From Acidimicrobiia bacterium (GTDB taxonomy: Bacteria; Actinomycetota; Acidimicrobiia; Acidimicrobiales; Aldehydirespiratoraceae), in assembly GCA_022819505.1 (NCBI GenBank), contig JAJEHD010000003.1:124001-188000 (forward strand): a stretch of DNA of 64,000 nt, given 5' to 3'. The notes below the pieces were generated by a model, which ran no database searches, was not told the DNA's origin, and saw nothing but the letters and a program-made list of their open reading frames with translations. Below, one piece after another: positions 35,256-44,268 of the stretch; the first letter of the stretch is position 1, and each line of letters opens with the position of its first letter. The translations under genes and the position numbers were made by a program.

Positions 35256-36569
35256 ATGAACGCTCTCGACACCCTGGTCCAGCCTGATCGGGTACATCGC
35301 TCCATCTACACCGACGCGGATGTCTTCAACGCCGAGATGTCGAAGGTGTTCGGCGGGGCCTGGGTCTACCTGGCCCACGAGAGCCAGCTGCCCGATCCCA
35401 ACGACTTCCTGACGTCGCGCATGGGCCTGCGTCCCCTGATCATCACCCGCGACTCCGACGGCGGCCTGCACGCACTGTTCAACCGGTGCGCCCACCGGGC
35501 CTCGATCGTGTGCCAGGCCGAGTGCGGCTCGGCCCGGCGCTTCCAGTGCTCCTACCACGGCTGGACCTACTCCAACCGGGGCGACCTGGTGAACATGCCC
35601 TATCCCGAGGGCTACCCGGCCGACTTCCACAAGGCCGACCACGGCCTGGCCCAGGTGCCGAGGCTCGGAACCTACCGGGGCCTGATCTTCGGGACGCTCA
35701 ACCTCGAGGCGCCCAGCCTCGCCGAGTGGCTGGGGCCCGCCGGACCCCTGATCGACGGGTTCGTGGACCGGTCCCCGTCAGGGCGGATCGAGGTGCGCAA
35801 CTGCCAGCGCATGATCTACCGGGGCAACTGGAAGCTGGCCTGGGACAACGCCGGCGACGGGCTGCACCCCACGTTCGCCCATCGGAGCTTCCTGATCCTC
35901 AACGAGCGCCAGCACGGCGGCGCCCGGTCGCTGTCGCAGTTCAAGGCCAGCCCCGACGACACCGGCATGTACGGAGCCGATCTCGGTAACGGCCACATGT
36001 TCGTGGATCAGAGGCCCGGCTTGCACCAGTCGTTCTGGGAGACGCAGCGGCCGGTGCCGGGGCGGGAGTGGTACGCCGAGCAGATCGAGCAGAGCTGCGG
36101 CGACGGCGCCGCCGACGTCTTGGAGATGGCGCCCGGATCGATGATCAACCTGTCGATCTTCCCCAACCTGCTCATCAAGGGCAATCACTTCGAGACGGTC
36201 GACCCGGTCACCGTCGCCGAGACCCGGCTCCACACCTGGATGGTGGCTGCCGACGGTGCCCCCGACGAGGTGAACGTGCTCCGGATGCGGATCGCCGAGG
36301 ACTTCCCCAGTCTCGGGAATCCTGACGATCTGGAGCTGTTCGAGCGCTGCCAGGAGGGTCTGGCCATCGCCGAGGTGGAGTGGGTGGACATGAGCAAGGG
36401 GCTCGATCACGAGGCCGAGGAGGTCGATGCCGACGGAGTGGCCAGGGCACCGGTCACCTACGAGGGGCCGATGCGGGGCTATCTGCGGGCCTGGCTCGAG
36501 TTGATGTCGTCGGACGTGAAGCTGACGACAGCCGCGGCGGGCGAGGTCACCTGCGAAGTGGCCGCATGA
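35256..36569 (+). CDS. Rieske ring-hydroxylating dioxygenase, alpha subunit (benzoate/anthranilate-like)
   Basis: The 437-residue protein has Rieske ligands Cys78-x-His80 and Cys98-x-x-His101 and the catalytic sequence AWDNAGDGLHPTFAH with His204 and His209 as likely iron ligands. Its length and the neighbouring beta subunit fit the alpha subunit of a two-subunit dioxygenase. It starts 32 bases after the beta gene. No ferredoxin or reductase gene is nearby, so electron transfer proteins must be elsewhere. It should carry out cis-dihydroxylation or oxidative demethylation of an aromatic or heteroaromatic acid. Confidence 0.92.
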   Translation: MNALDTLVQPDRVHRSIYTDADVFNAEMSKVFGGAWVYLAHESQLPDPNDFLTSRMGLRPLIITRDSDGGLHALFNRCAHRASIVCQAECGSARRFQCSYHGWTYSNRGDLVNMPYPEGYPADFHKADHGLAQVPRLGTYRGLIFGTLNLEAPSLAEWLGPAGPLIDGFVDRSPSGRIEVRNCQRMIYRGNWKLAWDNAGDGLHPTFAHRSFLILNERQHGGARSLSQFKASPDDTGMYGADLGNGHMFVDQRPGLHQSFWETQRPVPGREWYAEQIEQSCGDGAADVLEMAPGSMINLSIFPNLLIKGNHFETVDPVTVAETRLHTWMVAADGAPDEVNVLRMRIAEDFPSLGNPDDLELFERCQEGLAIAEVEWVDMSKGLDHEAEEVDADGVARAPVTYEGPMRGYLRAWLELMSSDVKLTTAAAGEVTCEVAA

Positions 36570-36602
36570 TCAGGCCCGCCCGCATGACCTCGAAGTGACT
36601 GC

Positions 36603-37241
36603 ATGACCCCTGCCGACGGCGCGGTACTCGAAGAGGTGGTCGTGCCCCGCTGCGAGGGTCGGGCCGTGGAGGTGCGGGCCGGCCAGGTGCTGCGGATCAT
36701 CGCGCTGGACGGGCCCCAGGTGGCCGACTCCACGTTCCTGGCCCTCGACAACCCGCGCGAGGGCTACCACGCCGGGCAGACGGTGGCGCTGAACATGCTG
36801 GCCGGCACCGGGACGATGCGCAGGATCACCACGCTGTGGTCCCGACCACCGTACGAGCGGCCGATGCTGACGGTCATCGACGACCCGGTCGGCGTCCACT
36901 TCGCCTGGAACGGGGGACGCTGTTCGGCCGGTGTGTACGCCGTCCGCGACGGGATCGAATCGGGCCACCGGACCTGCCAGGGCAACCTCGAGGAGGCGGT
37001 CAGGCCGTGGGGCGTGGACCCCGACCTGATCCCCGACGTGTTCAACGTGTTCATGTACACAGATGTGGTGGACGAGCAGCGGCTGGTATTCCGGGAGTCG
37101 CCGGCGGCCGCGGGCGACTACATCGACCTGCGGGCTGAGATCGACGTGCTGGCCGCGGTTTCGGCCTGCCCCAGTGAGACGTCGGCGTCCAATGGCGGCG
37201 AACCTAAGCGGATCGGTCTAGAGGTTCGCCGAAGGGAGTGA
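36603..37241 (+). CDS. Urea carboxylase-associated family protein (DUF1989)
   Basis: The 212-residue protein has the DUF1989 landmarks: GHRTCQGNLEEAV (121-133, conserved His122 and Cys125), DVFNVFMYTDV (145-155), GDYIDLRAEIDVLAAVSACP (171-190) and an SNGG turn. Members of the family include the two subunits of carboxyguanidine deiminase next to urea carboxylase. The single copy here suggests a related deiminating or amidine-hydrolysing step without the urea carboxylase partner. Its stop overlaps a GTG and closely precedes the next small gene, so these are coupled. The role in a nitrogen-rich substrate's breakdown is inferred from this and the formamidase nearby. Confidence 0.88.
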   Translation: MTPADGAVLEEVVVPRCEGRAVEVRAGQVLRIIALDGPQVADSTFLALDNPREGYHAGQTVALNMLAGTGTMRRITTLWSRPPYERPMLTVIDDPVGVHFAWNGGRCSAGVYAVRDGIESGHRTCQGNLEEAVRPWGVDPDLIPDVFNVFMYTDVVDEQRLVFRESPAAAGDYIDLRAEIDVLAAVSACPSETSASNGGEPKRIGLEVRRRE

Positions 37242-37246
37242 ATCTG

Positions 37247-37552
37247 ATGGTGAGGATGGTTCGCAAGGCCCAGGTCGACTCCAGCGATGTGGCCCGGGTG
37301 CGGGAATGGATCCAGCGGTACACCGCCTACATGGCCGCGGCCGACCCCGACCGGGTGACGGTCACGTCGTGGATGGAGTCCTACGGCGCCTACGGCAAGG
37401 TCTACTGGATGATCGACGCGCCCGATCTGGGCACCCTCGACGAGTTCCTGGAGCGGCTTCCCACCGAGGACGGGTACCGGGAGATCCTCAAGGCGGGCAG
37501 CGAGCTGTTCGTCTCGGGCCAGACCAGCGACCTGCTGCTCAAAGAGGTCTGA
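37247..37552 (+). CDS. Hypothetical small protein, possible dimeric alpha/beta-barrel
   Basis: About 101 residues, starting at the ATG at 37247 with GGGAG eight bases upstream. A GTG at 37238 overlapping the previous stop (GTGA) is an alternative. The sequence has alternating helix and strand segments (VREWIQRYTAYMAA, KVYWMIDAPDLGTLDEFLERL) as in small ABM/EthD-like ferredoxin-fold proteins, but I do not recognise a named family. Placement directly after the DUF1989 gene and five bases before the MFS gene makes it part of the catabolic operon. Confidence 0.65.
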   Translation: MVRMVRKAQVDSSDVARVREWIQRYTAYMAAADPDRVTVTSWMESYGAYGKVYWMIDAPDLGTLDEFLERLPTEDGYREILKAGSELFVSGQTSDLLLKEV

Positions 37553-37556
37553 GTCC

Positions 37557-38768
37557 TTGACCGACCGGGCCGGCGCGGCCCCGCGCCGGCGCTTCCAGAC
37601 TGACCTGCTGCCCTTCCAGGTGTTGATGGGTGTCACCGCTGGCGGTATCGGCGGGATAGTCACCGTGCTCGGCGAGCTGCGCGACGAGTTCGGCTTCAGC
37701 GGCACCGGCATCGGCATCATGGTGGCCAGCGGCTTCGTGGCCGCCTTCGTGTCGCAGGTCACGCTGGCCCGGCTGGCCGACATGGGTCACGCCCGCACCA
37801 TGGCCACCGCCGGCATCGGCCTCAGCGCGGCGGCCATGCTGATGATGGTCTTCGCCGAGGGTCTCGCGGTATGGGTGGCGAGCAGGGCTGTGCTCGGATT
37901 CGCGGGAGGGCTCATTCTCCCGGGGGTGCGCCGGGCGGCCTCGGTCCATGATCCGGCCCGGGCCGGCGAGAACCTCGGCCGGATGGTGGTGGCTGAGACG
38001 ACGGGGTTCATCTTCGGGCCGGTGCTTACCGCCCTGCTGGTCTGGGCCGGCGGGATCCGGGCGCCCTTCGCGGTCTTCGCCGGGGCCATGCTGCTGTTCG
38101 TTCCGGTGGCGATGCGCCTGCCTCCCGACCGGGGCCTGCTCGACGCCTCCCGGCGGGCCACGTCGTTCGACCTGCTGACGATGCGACGCCTGCAGGGCGC
38201 GCTGATCATGGTCGGCGGCTACTTCATGATGATCGGCGCCTGGGAGGCGGTGCTGCCGGTGATGTTCGCCGACCGGGGAGCCGGCGCGGTGGCCACCGGG
38301 ATCGCCTTCACGATGGTCGCGCTGCCCATCATCCTGGTGGGGACGCGGGCCGGCCGCCTAGCCGACCGGGTGGGGCCGGTGCGGGTGACGATGGCCGGGC
38401 TCGTGGTGGTGAGCCTCTTGACGATGGCCTACGGCGTGATCCCCGGTGTGGTCCCAATTGTGGTGGCGATGGTGTTGGTGGGCTTCGCGGACGGCTACGG
38501 CTTCACTGCGGCGCACGCAGTGGTGGCCCGGGCCGTTCCCGAGCAGCGCCAGGCGGCCGCGCTGGGTCTGATGGGCGCAGCCGAGGTGGCCGGAGCCGCC
38601 ATCGCCGCGCTCCCCGCTGCGCTGCTGTACGACCGGTTCGGAGCCGGCGTGACCTGGCTGGCTGCGGGCTTGGCGGTGCTGGCGCTGGTGCTGGCGGGCT
38701 GGCTGCGCATCCGGGGAACCGTGCCTGCCTCCGGTCCCGACGCCCCGGAGGTGGACGCCGTTACCTGA
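37557..38768 (+). CDS. MFS transporter
   Basis: The 403-residue protein has about twelve hydrophobic segments, an acidic/basic loop (VTLARLADMGHARTMATAG) matching the MFS loop between helices 2 and 3, and a second copy of that loop in the C-terminal half (GRLADRVGPVRVTMAG). The start is TTG with AGAGG upstream. It lies in the DUF1989 operon, so uptake of the pathway substrate or export of a product is likely. The end overlaps the convergent formamidase gene by eight bases. Confidence 0.88.
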   Translation: MTDRAGAAPRRRFQTDLLPFQVLMGVTAGGIGGIVTVLGELRDEFGFSGTGIGIMVASGFVAAFVSQVTLARLADMGHARTMATAGIGLSAAAMLMMVFAEGLAVWVASRAVLGFAGGLILPGVRRAASVHDPARAGENLGRMVVAETTGFIFGPVLTALLVWAGGIRAPFAVFAGAMLLFVPVAMRLPPDRGLLDASRRATSFDLLTMRRLQGALIMVGGYFMMIGAWEAVLPVMFADRGAGAVATGIAFTMVALPIILVGTRAGRLADRVGPVRVTMAGLVVVSLLTMAYGVIPGVVPIVVAMVLVGFADGYGFTAAHAVVARAVPEQRQAAALGLMGAAEVAGAAIAALPAALLYDRFGAGVTWLAAGLAVLALVLAGWLRIRGTVPASGPDAPEVDAVT

Positions 38769-39951
38769 AGTCGCGCTTGGCGATGAGGCAGTGGACGCCC
38801 TTCACCTCGTTGACCACCTGGGTGACCTCGAAGTCGGCCGCGCAGCTCAGGTAGGCGTAGGCGACGTGGCGGGGCAGGCCCAGCCGGCTCTCGCAGAAGC
38901 GCAGGGCCTCCCGCACCGCCTCACGCATGGCCTCGTCGAGGTCGGTGTGCAGCCCGACCGGAATCCAATGGTCGTCGGTCTCGCCGAAGGGGTTCTCGAT
39001 CAGCCCGCAGGCGCGGCGGGCCTCGGGTCCATCTAGCACCGACAGGCGAAGATCAGCCCTAAGGGAGCCCTCCAGAGCGGTCAGGGCCACCTCGCCGTTG
39101 CCCTGGGCGAAGTGGGGGTCGCCCGCCGCGAAGCCGGCCCCCGGCACCTGGACCGGGAGGTACAGCGTGGCGCCCTGTACCAGGTGCTTGATGTCGAGAT
39201 TGCCGCCGTGGCGACCCGGTGGCCGGGTGGCGACCGGGTCACCGACATCGGGGGCCACGCCCATCATCCCGAGGAAGGGCGCGATCGGGTAGCGCACCGT
39301 GCCGCCGGTGCCGTAGCGCAGCACGGCGGTGCCCCCTCCGGCGTCGCCCTCCACCTCGGTGAACACCGACACGGTGCCATGGCCGGTGCCGGGCGCAAGC
39401 GTGTCCGGCGGCTCGTCCCCGTCGGGCATCTCGCCGGGCAACGCCCCCAGCCCGTGCCGGTTGGACGTGACGCCGTAGGGCACCCGCAGCGCGAAGCCCA
39501 GCACGTCCACCTGCAGCAGGTCGCCAGGCTCGGCGCCTCGAACCTCGATCGGGCCGGTCACCACATGGGGACCGTCCACACCGAAGGTGTGAGGCACGTC
39601 CCTGGCCATCTCGACGGCGTCCTCGAGCACCCCGGACCGGTCGATGCCGCGGGCACCGAAGAACGCGGCCGGGTCGCGGCCCTGGTCCTCGAGGATCCCC
39701 TCGTGCGACAGCGTGTCCATGGTGACGACGGACCCGCTGTCCACCGACATCACCGGCTCGGTCTGCCGGTTCGGCCACCAGCCCCACCGGCTGTTGTCCG
39801 GGGTGGCCGGGAGGTAGTGGTCGCCGTCGATGCGGCCCTGGCCGGGATTCAGGATCAAGGACATGCCCCGCATACCGGCGGTGTTGCCGAGATGTGCGCC
39901 CCGGTTGTCGTCCGCGGCGTTGCTGGAGCCTGCACCCGTTGATTCTCGCAT
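38761..39951 (-). CDS. Acetamidase/formamidase family protein
   Basis: The product shows the family core: SGSVVTMDTLSH, GPIEVRGAEPGDLLQVDVLG, GRHGGNLDIKHL with the metal-binding and active-site region, YLPVQVPGA and GDPHFAQGNGEVALTALE. These enzymes hydrolyse formamide or acetamide to ammonia and acid. The first ATG (39951) gives 396 residues. The conserved part starts later, and ATGs at 39873 and 39864 are alternatives with shorter N-termini. It is divergent from the amidohydrolase at 39979 with 27 bases between, so both are probably controlled together. Formamide could come from ring cleavage of an N-heterocycle (inference). Confidence 0.9.
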   Translation of the reverse strand: MRESTGAGSSNAADDNRGAHLGNTAGMRGMSLILNPGQGRIDGDHYLPATPDNSRWGWWPNRQTEPVMSVDSGSVVTMDTLSHEGILEDQGRDPAAFFGARGIDRSGVLEDAVEMARDVPHTFGVDGPHVVTGPIEVRGAEPGDLLQVDVLGFALRVPYGVTSNRHGLGALPGEMPDGDEPPDTLAPGTGHGTVSVFTEVEGDAGGGTAVLRYGTGGTVRYPIAPFLGMMGVAPDVGDPVATRPPGRHGGNLDIKHLVQGATLYLPVQVPGAGFAAGDPHFAQGNGEVALTALEGSLRADLRLSVLDGPEARRACGLIENPFGETDDHWIPVGLHTDLDEAMREAVREALRFCESRLGLPRHVAYAYLSCAADFEVTQVVNEVKGVHCLIAKRDFR

Positions 39952-39964
39952 GGGCGCGTCCGCC

Positions 39965-39970
39965 TATGCT
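39965..39970 (+). promoter_or_regulatory. Candidate -10 box (TATGCT) for a leaderless amidohydrolase mRNA
   Basis: TATGCT ends eight bases before the GTG at 39979, inside a 27-base divergent spacer that leaves no room for a normal 5' untranslated region. No Shine-Dalgarno sequence is present. This fits a leaderless transcript, but it is a pattern match only. Confidence 0.4.
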
Positions 39971-39978
39971 CGGCCGCG

Positions 39979-41394
39979 GTGACCGCCGAGACAGCCGACA
40001 GCACCTCCGCGCCGGGCCCAGTGACGCTCCTGGTGGCGGGCGGGGACGTGGTGACCATGAACCCGGCCCGGGAGGTGCTCGTAGGCGGGGCGGTGGCGGT
40101 GGCCGGCGACGTGATCGCCGCGGTCGGATCGAGCACGGAACTGGCCGGTCGCTATCCCGAGGCCGAGGTGATCGACGCCACCGGCTGCGTGGTCACGCCC
40201 GGGATGGTCAACGCCCACCAGCACCTCACCGGTGATCCCCTCATCCGCAGCTGCATCCCCGATCTCCTGCCTCCCGGAGCGTCGATCTTCGAGTGGTCGG
40301 TGCCGGCTCACGGGGCCCACACCGGCGATGATGACGAGCTGTCGGCGGTGCTGTCCTCGGTCGAGAACCTGGCCAACGGGGTCACCACCGTGGTGGAGGC
40401 GGGCACGGTGGCCAACCCCCACCGGGCCGCGGCCGGGATGAGGCGGGCCGGCATCCGGGGCACGATGGGCGTCTGGGGCTGGGACATCGAGGAGGGTCCG
40501 TTCACCGCTCCGGTCACCGAGACGCTCGACCGCCAGCGCGAGGTGGTGGACTCCTTCTCCGGCGGCGGGCTCATCGACGGCTGGGTGACCCTGGTGGGTC
40601 ACGATCTCGCCTCCGACGAGCTCCTGGCCGGGGCCGCCGACCTGGCCCGGGACCTGGGCACCGGACTCACCATGCACATGTCGCCCACGTCGTCGGATCC
40701 CGAGCGGTACCTGGCCCGCACCGGCCGCCGGCCCCTGGTCCACCTGGACGCGCTGGGCGTGCTGGGACCGCACCTGCTGGTGGGTCACGGCGTCTGGCTC
40801 GACGACTCCGAGGTGGAGCTGGTGCTGAGCACATCGACGGCCATTGCCTACTGCCCGTGGGCGTACCTGCGCCTGGGCCAGGGAGTGGCCGGTCAGGGAC
40901 GCCACGCCGAGATCGTGGAGCGGGGCGGGAGGGTGGCCCTGGGCTGCGACGCGTCCAACGCCGGCGACACCTCCGACATCCTCCGGACAGCGGCGCTGGC
41001 TGCCGGGCTGGCCCGCGACACCCGGGTCGATCCTGAGCGCTTCGGCGCCCACACCGCATTCGAGCTGGCCACCATCGCCGGGGCCGCCGCCATCGGCATG
41101 GACGACCGGATCGGCAGCCTCGAGCCGGGCAAGCAGGCCGACATGGTGGTGCACGACACGTCGTCGATCGGCTGGACGCCCCGAGGCGAGACGGTGCTTC
41201 ATCTCGTGTGGGGGACCGGCGGGCGCTCGGTGCGCGACGTGGTGGTGGCGGGACGGCTCGTCATCTCCGACGGCACCTGCACGACGGTGGACATCGCCGA
41301 CCTGCGGGTCGAGGCAACCGCGGCCCAGCAGTCGCTGCTGGAGAGGGCCGGACTCGAGATCCCCCACCGCTGGCCCCACATTCCGAGTGCCTAG
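39979..41394 (+). CDS. Amidohydrolase (TRZ/ATZ deaminase family)
   Basis: The 471-residue metal-dependent hydrolase has a composite beta-sandwich from both ends and a TIM barrel. The first metal motif is VNAHQHLTG with His80 and His82. THMHMSP-like TMHMSP and VGHGVWL supply the later histidines, and GCDASNAGDT holds the catalytic Asp. The C-terminus reads IGSLEPGKQADMVV, typical of guanine/cytosine deaminase and s-triazine hydrolases. It deaminates or dechlorinates/hydrolyses a ring C-N bond. A second, similar amidohydrolase is at 49485. Start GTG. It heads a run with an alcohol dehydrogenase and an FGGY kinase. Confidence 0.9.
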   Translation: MTAETADSTSAPGPVTLLVAGGDVVTMNPAREVLVGGAVAVAGDVIAAVGSSTELAGRYPEAEVIDATGCVVTPGMVNAHQHLTGDPLIRSCIPDLLPPGASIFEWSVPAHGAHTGDDDELSAVLSSVENLANGVTTVVEAGTVANPHRAAAGMRRAGIRGTMGVWGWDIEEGPFTAPVTETLDRQREVVDSFSGGGLIDGWVTLVGHDLASDELLAGAADLARDLGTGLTMHMSPTSSDPERYLARTGRRPLVHLDALGVLGPHLLVGHGVWLDDSEVELVLSTSTAIAYCPWAYLRLGQGVAGQGRHAEIVERGGRVALGCDASNAGDTSDILRTAALAAGLARDTRVDPERFGAHTAFELATIAGAAAIGMDDRIGSLEPGKQADMVVHDTSSIGWTPRGETVLHLVWGTGGRSVRDVVVAGRLVISDGTCTTVDIADLRVEATAAQQSLLERAGLEIPHRWPHIPSA

Positions 41395-41445
41395 CGGCCG
41401 GGGAGCGAAGCGTAGAGTCGTGACGATCGCCGAGATAGGAGCGTC

Positions 41446-42462
41446 ATGCAGGTAGCAGTGGTCACCGGACCGGGAGCGGTCGAGCTCCGCGACGAGCCCC
41501 GGCCCCGTCCCGGCCCCGAGGACGTGTTGATAGAGGTGGGCACCTGCGGCCTGTGCACCATGGAGCGTCGCCTGTTCGCCGGGACGAAGCAGATCTACCC
41601 CGTCGCCCCGGGCCACGAGGCCGCAGGCCGGGTCGTAGAGGTGGGCGAGGCGGTGGCTTCGCTCCCCGGAGCCCCAAGGGTCGGCGATCTGGTCACCATG
41701 GACCTGCTCACCCGGTGCGGCACCTGCCACATGTGCCGCCGGGGCCGCAGCGCGCTGTGCAAGCGGCCCCAGGGCGGGACGCTCAGCGACGGCACTATCT
41801 CTATGGGCGCCGGGCTGGCCGAGATCGTGAGAGTGGCCGCCGCCCAGACCTACTGCGTGGGCGAGATCCCCGTCGAGCACGCCGCCATGGGCGAGCCGGT
41901 GGCCTGCGTGGTGCACTCGGTGCGGTTGAGCGGCTTCCGGGCGGGCGACCGGGTGGCTGTCATCGGCGCGGGCTACATGGGTCGCCTCCATCTGGCCCTC
42001 TGCCGGGCGTGGGGCGCGGCCTCGGTCGGCCTGATCGACGTGAGCGACCAGCGCCGGGCTGAGGCGGCCGAGGCCGGGGCCGATTGGATCTCCGGCCCCG
42101 ATGGCCTGTCCGGGTGGTTGGGCCAACACGACATCGTCTTCGTCACCGCCGGCGTCCCGGGCGCGGTGGAGCTCGCCATGGACCTTTGCGACGACGCCGG
42201 CGCGGTGGTCCTCTACGGGGCCTTCCCCAAGGACGTCATGGCGTCGGTGGGCGCCGATCGCATCCACCACCACGAGCTGTCCATCATCGGGGTGTTCAGC
42301 CAGGAGCCCGAGGACTGGCGCACGGCCGCGGGCCTGCTGCAATCGGGCGCACTGGCCGCCGACCTGGACCGCCTGGTCACGGCCCGCTACGGCTTGGCCG
42401 ATGTGGCCGACGCTCTGGCCCTCACCGTCGAGCAGCCCGTCTACCGGGTGATGGTGGGCTGA
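41446..42462 (+). CDS. Zinc-dependent alcohol dehydrogenase (MDR family)
   Basis: The 338-residue protein has catalytic zinc ligands in the CGLC segment (about 34-37) and GHE (about 56-58), a structural zinc cluster CGTCHMCRRGRSALC, and the nucleotide-binding motif VIGAGYMG. It oxidises an alcohol, probably a polyol or sugar, given the FGGY kinase that follows. A GGAG ribosome site lies shortly before the ATG. The gene follows the amidohydrolase by 51 bases. Confidence 0.9.
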   Translation: MQVAVVTGPGAVELRDEPRPRPGPEDVLIEVGTCGLCTMERRLFAGTKQIYPVAPGHEAAGRVVEVGEAVASLPGAPRVGDLVTMDLLTRCGTCHMCRRGRSALCKRPQGGTLSDGTISMGAGLAEIVRVAAAQTYCVGEIPVEHAAMGEPVACVVHSVRLSGFRAGDRVAVIGAGYMGRLHLALCRAWGAASVGLIDVSDQRRAEAAEAGADWISGPDGLSGWLGQHDIVFVTAGVPGAVELAMDLCDDAGAVVLYGAFPKDVMASVGADRIHHHELSIIGVFSQEPEDWRTAAGLLQSGALAADLDRLVTARYGLADVADALALTVEQPVYRVMVG

Positions 42463-42495
42463 GCGACCAGTTTGAGCGGTTAGGAGCGAATTGCG

Positions 42496-43821
42496 ATGGG
42501 TGCGGTGGTCGTTGGGGTCGACCTGGGTACCGGCGGGGCCCGCGCGGTGGCGCTCGCCCCCGACGGCGACGTCAAGCTCTGGATGTACGAACCGTTCGAG
42601 GGAGCCCTGTCCTGGCCCCCGGGCCGGGCGGACCCCGCCGCCTGGCTCGACGGTCTGGGACGCCTGCTGGCCAGGGTCAACGAATCCGGATTGGAGATCG
42701 CCGCGGTGGGGGTCGGCGGGCAGAGCCCCACGACCGTGCCCCTGGCGGGCCGCGGGGGCGCCGCCACCGCGGGGATGGCCGCCACCTGCCGCCATCCGGC
42801 CGGGAACGGCCTGGGCCGCACCGAGCACCACCTCGCCCAACTGGAGTTCCTCAGCGACGAGGCGGGACGCCCGCTGGAGGGAGCCCAGATCTGGGACTGG
42901 GCGCTGCGCTGCCTCGGTGCCGGCGACATCCAGGGGCTGTGGCCCGGCGAGGAGACCATCCCGGGCTACGGCGACCGGGTGGCGGTCGGCACGGTCATCG
43001 GCGACTGCGACGGATCGCTGGGCCTGGCCGCCGGCACCCCGCTGGTGAGCGCGTCCAACGACGCCTACATGAGCTTTTGGGCCGGCGGGCTCTTCACTCA
43101 CCGCAGGGGCCACGATCCCGGGGGCCGCACCGGCGGCTTGGGCGTAGCCGTGGACGCCGCGAAGCGGCCACCCGACATGCTTGGCTTCTTCAGCCCGGTG
43201 GCGGGGGTCGAGGTGGTCGGTGGGGCCACCAACGGGCACGGGCAGTTGCTGGAGTGGTGGTCGGCCATGTCGGGCCGGTCCATCGAGGAGTTGCTGCGCC
43301 TGGCTGAGGGGGTCACTCCCGGCGCGGGTGGGTTGCTGGTCCTGCCCTACCACGACGGCGAACGGGCGCCCCGGTGGGAGGCTCGCCTGAGAGGGGAGAT
43401 CCACGGGTTGACCTTCAATGCCGGCGTGGCCGAGATCGCCCGGGCCGTGCTGGAGGCGGCCGGCTACGGCCTTCGGCACATCCACGAGGATCTGCGGTCT
43501 TCGGGCGTGGAGATGGACGTCATGTGCTGTGGAGGTTCGCCGGCGCTCAGCCGCCTGTGGTGCTCGATCAAGGCGTCGGTCCTCGAGGTCGAGGTGGACA
43601 TGCCCGACCGGCCTGATCAGCTCTCGGCCCACGGCTGCGCGCTCACGGCCGGTTCGGCGCTGGGATGGTGGGATCCCGTCGGTGCCGAGCGCTCGGACTC
43701 GTGGCCGCTGGCGGCCATGACCCGCATCGAGCCGTCTCCCGACGACGCCTACCGGGCCGGCTACGAGCGGTTCGTGGATCTCGGCGACGCCGCAGTCGCC
43801 CGACTTGACGGTGCGGTCTAG
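42496..43821 (+). CDS. FGGY-family carbohydrate kinase
   Basis: The 441-residue kinase starts with GVDLGTGGARAVAL (8-21, phosphate-1) and has VGGQSPTTVPL in the substrate region, NDAYMSFWAGG in the middle, and a C-terminal CCGGSPALSRLW motif that corresponds to the GGGxxS adenosine site. It is shorter than typical xylulokinases or glycerol kinases (about 490-500) and departs from their sugar-contact residues, so the substrate is uncertain. It follows the dehydrogenase on the same strand, so the pair may oxidise and then phosphorylate a polyol-like intermediate. Confidence 0.85.
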   Translation: MGAVVVGVDLGTGGARAVALAPDGDVKLWMYEPFEGALSWPPGRADPAAWLDGLGRLLARVNESGLEIAAVGVGGQSPTTVPLAGRGGAATAGMAATCRHPAGNGLGRTEHHLAQLEFLSDEAGRPLEGAQIWDWALRCLGAGDIQGLWPGEETIPGYGDRVAVGTVIGDCDGSLGLAAGTPLVSASNDAYMSFWAGGLFTHRRGHDPGGRTGGLGVAVDAAKRPPDMLGFFSPVAGVEVVGGATNGHGQLLEWWSAMSGRSIEELLRLAEGVTPGAGGLLVLPYHDGERAPRWEARLRGEIHGLTFNAGVAEIARAVLEAAGYGLRHIHEDLRSSGVEMDVMCCGGSPALSRLWCSIKASVLEVEVDMPDRPDQLSAHGCALTAGSALGWWDPVGAERSDSWPLAAMTRIEPSPDDAYRAGYERFVDLGDAAVARLDGAV

Positions 43822-43860
43822 CGTGGTCGGCACCACTTGTTCAGCAACGAGGAGACCGCC

Positions 43861-44253
43861 ATGGTGAACCCGCTGATCTTCGTCGATCTGCCCACGCCCG
43901 ACCCCGAGGCCACCTCGCAGTTCTACGAGACGCTGTTCGACTGGAAGTACAAGCGCCGCCCCGCCGGCGAGTTCCACGAGGTGCTGCCGGGCGTGAAGCC
44001 CAACCTGGGCATCCACCTGGAGACCACCCCGGTCAGCGGGCCGGTGCCCCGCATCTACGTAATGGTCGACGACCCGCCCGACAGGCTCGCCCTCGCCATG
44101 GAGATGGGCGCCACCAAGCTGTGGGACGAGGTCTACTGGGAGGAGTTCGACGCCCGCCACGCCGCCTTCCGCGACCCGTGGGGCAACGAGGTCGTGCTGT
44201 GGCGCAACAAGGGCACCTACGTGCCCGGCTCGGCCTCCGAGAAGAACGCCTAG
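43861..44253 (+). CDS. VOC family protein (glyoxalase-like)
   Basis: The 130-residue protein has one beta-alpha-beta-beta-beta repeat pair: NPLIFVDLPTPDPEATSQFY at the start and FRDPWGNEVVLW at the end. The ATG at 43861 has GAGGAGA upstream. It closely resembles the VOC protein at 61396 (shared FVDxPT, RPAG, FRDPWGN motifs). Its - strand neighbour at 44269 likewise resembles the partner at 60911, so the window has two copies of a VOC gene pair. Function could be a metal-dependent lyase, dioxygenase or binding role. Confidence 0.85.
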   Translation: MVNPLIFVDLPTPDPEATSQFYETLFDWKYKRRPAGEFHEVLPGVKPNLGIHLETTPVSGPVPRIYVMVDDPPDRLALAMEMGATKLWDEVYWEEFDARHAAFRDPWGNEVVLWRNKGTYVPGSASEKNA

Positions 44254-44268
44254 CTCTCCCCGAGCGGG

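Noticed and set aside
39964..44160. A 1398-codon open frame on the - strand across 40-44 kb
   Set aside because: It lies antisense to the amidohydrolase, alcohol dehydrogenase and FGGY kinase, all with full family motifs, and has the low-complexity composition of a shadow frame.
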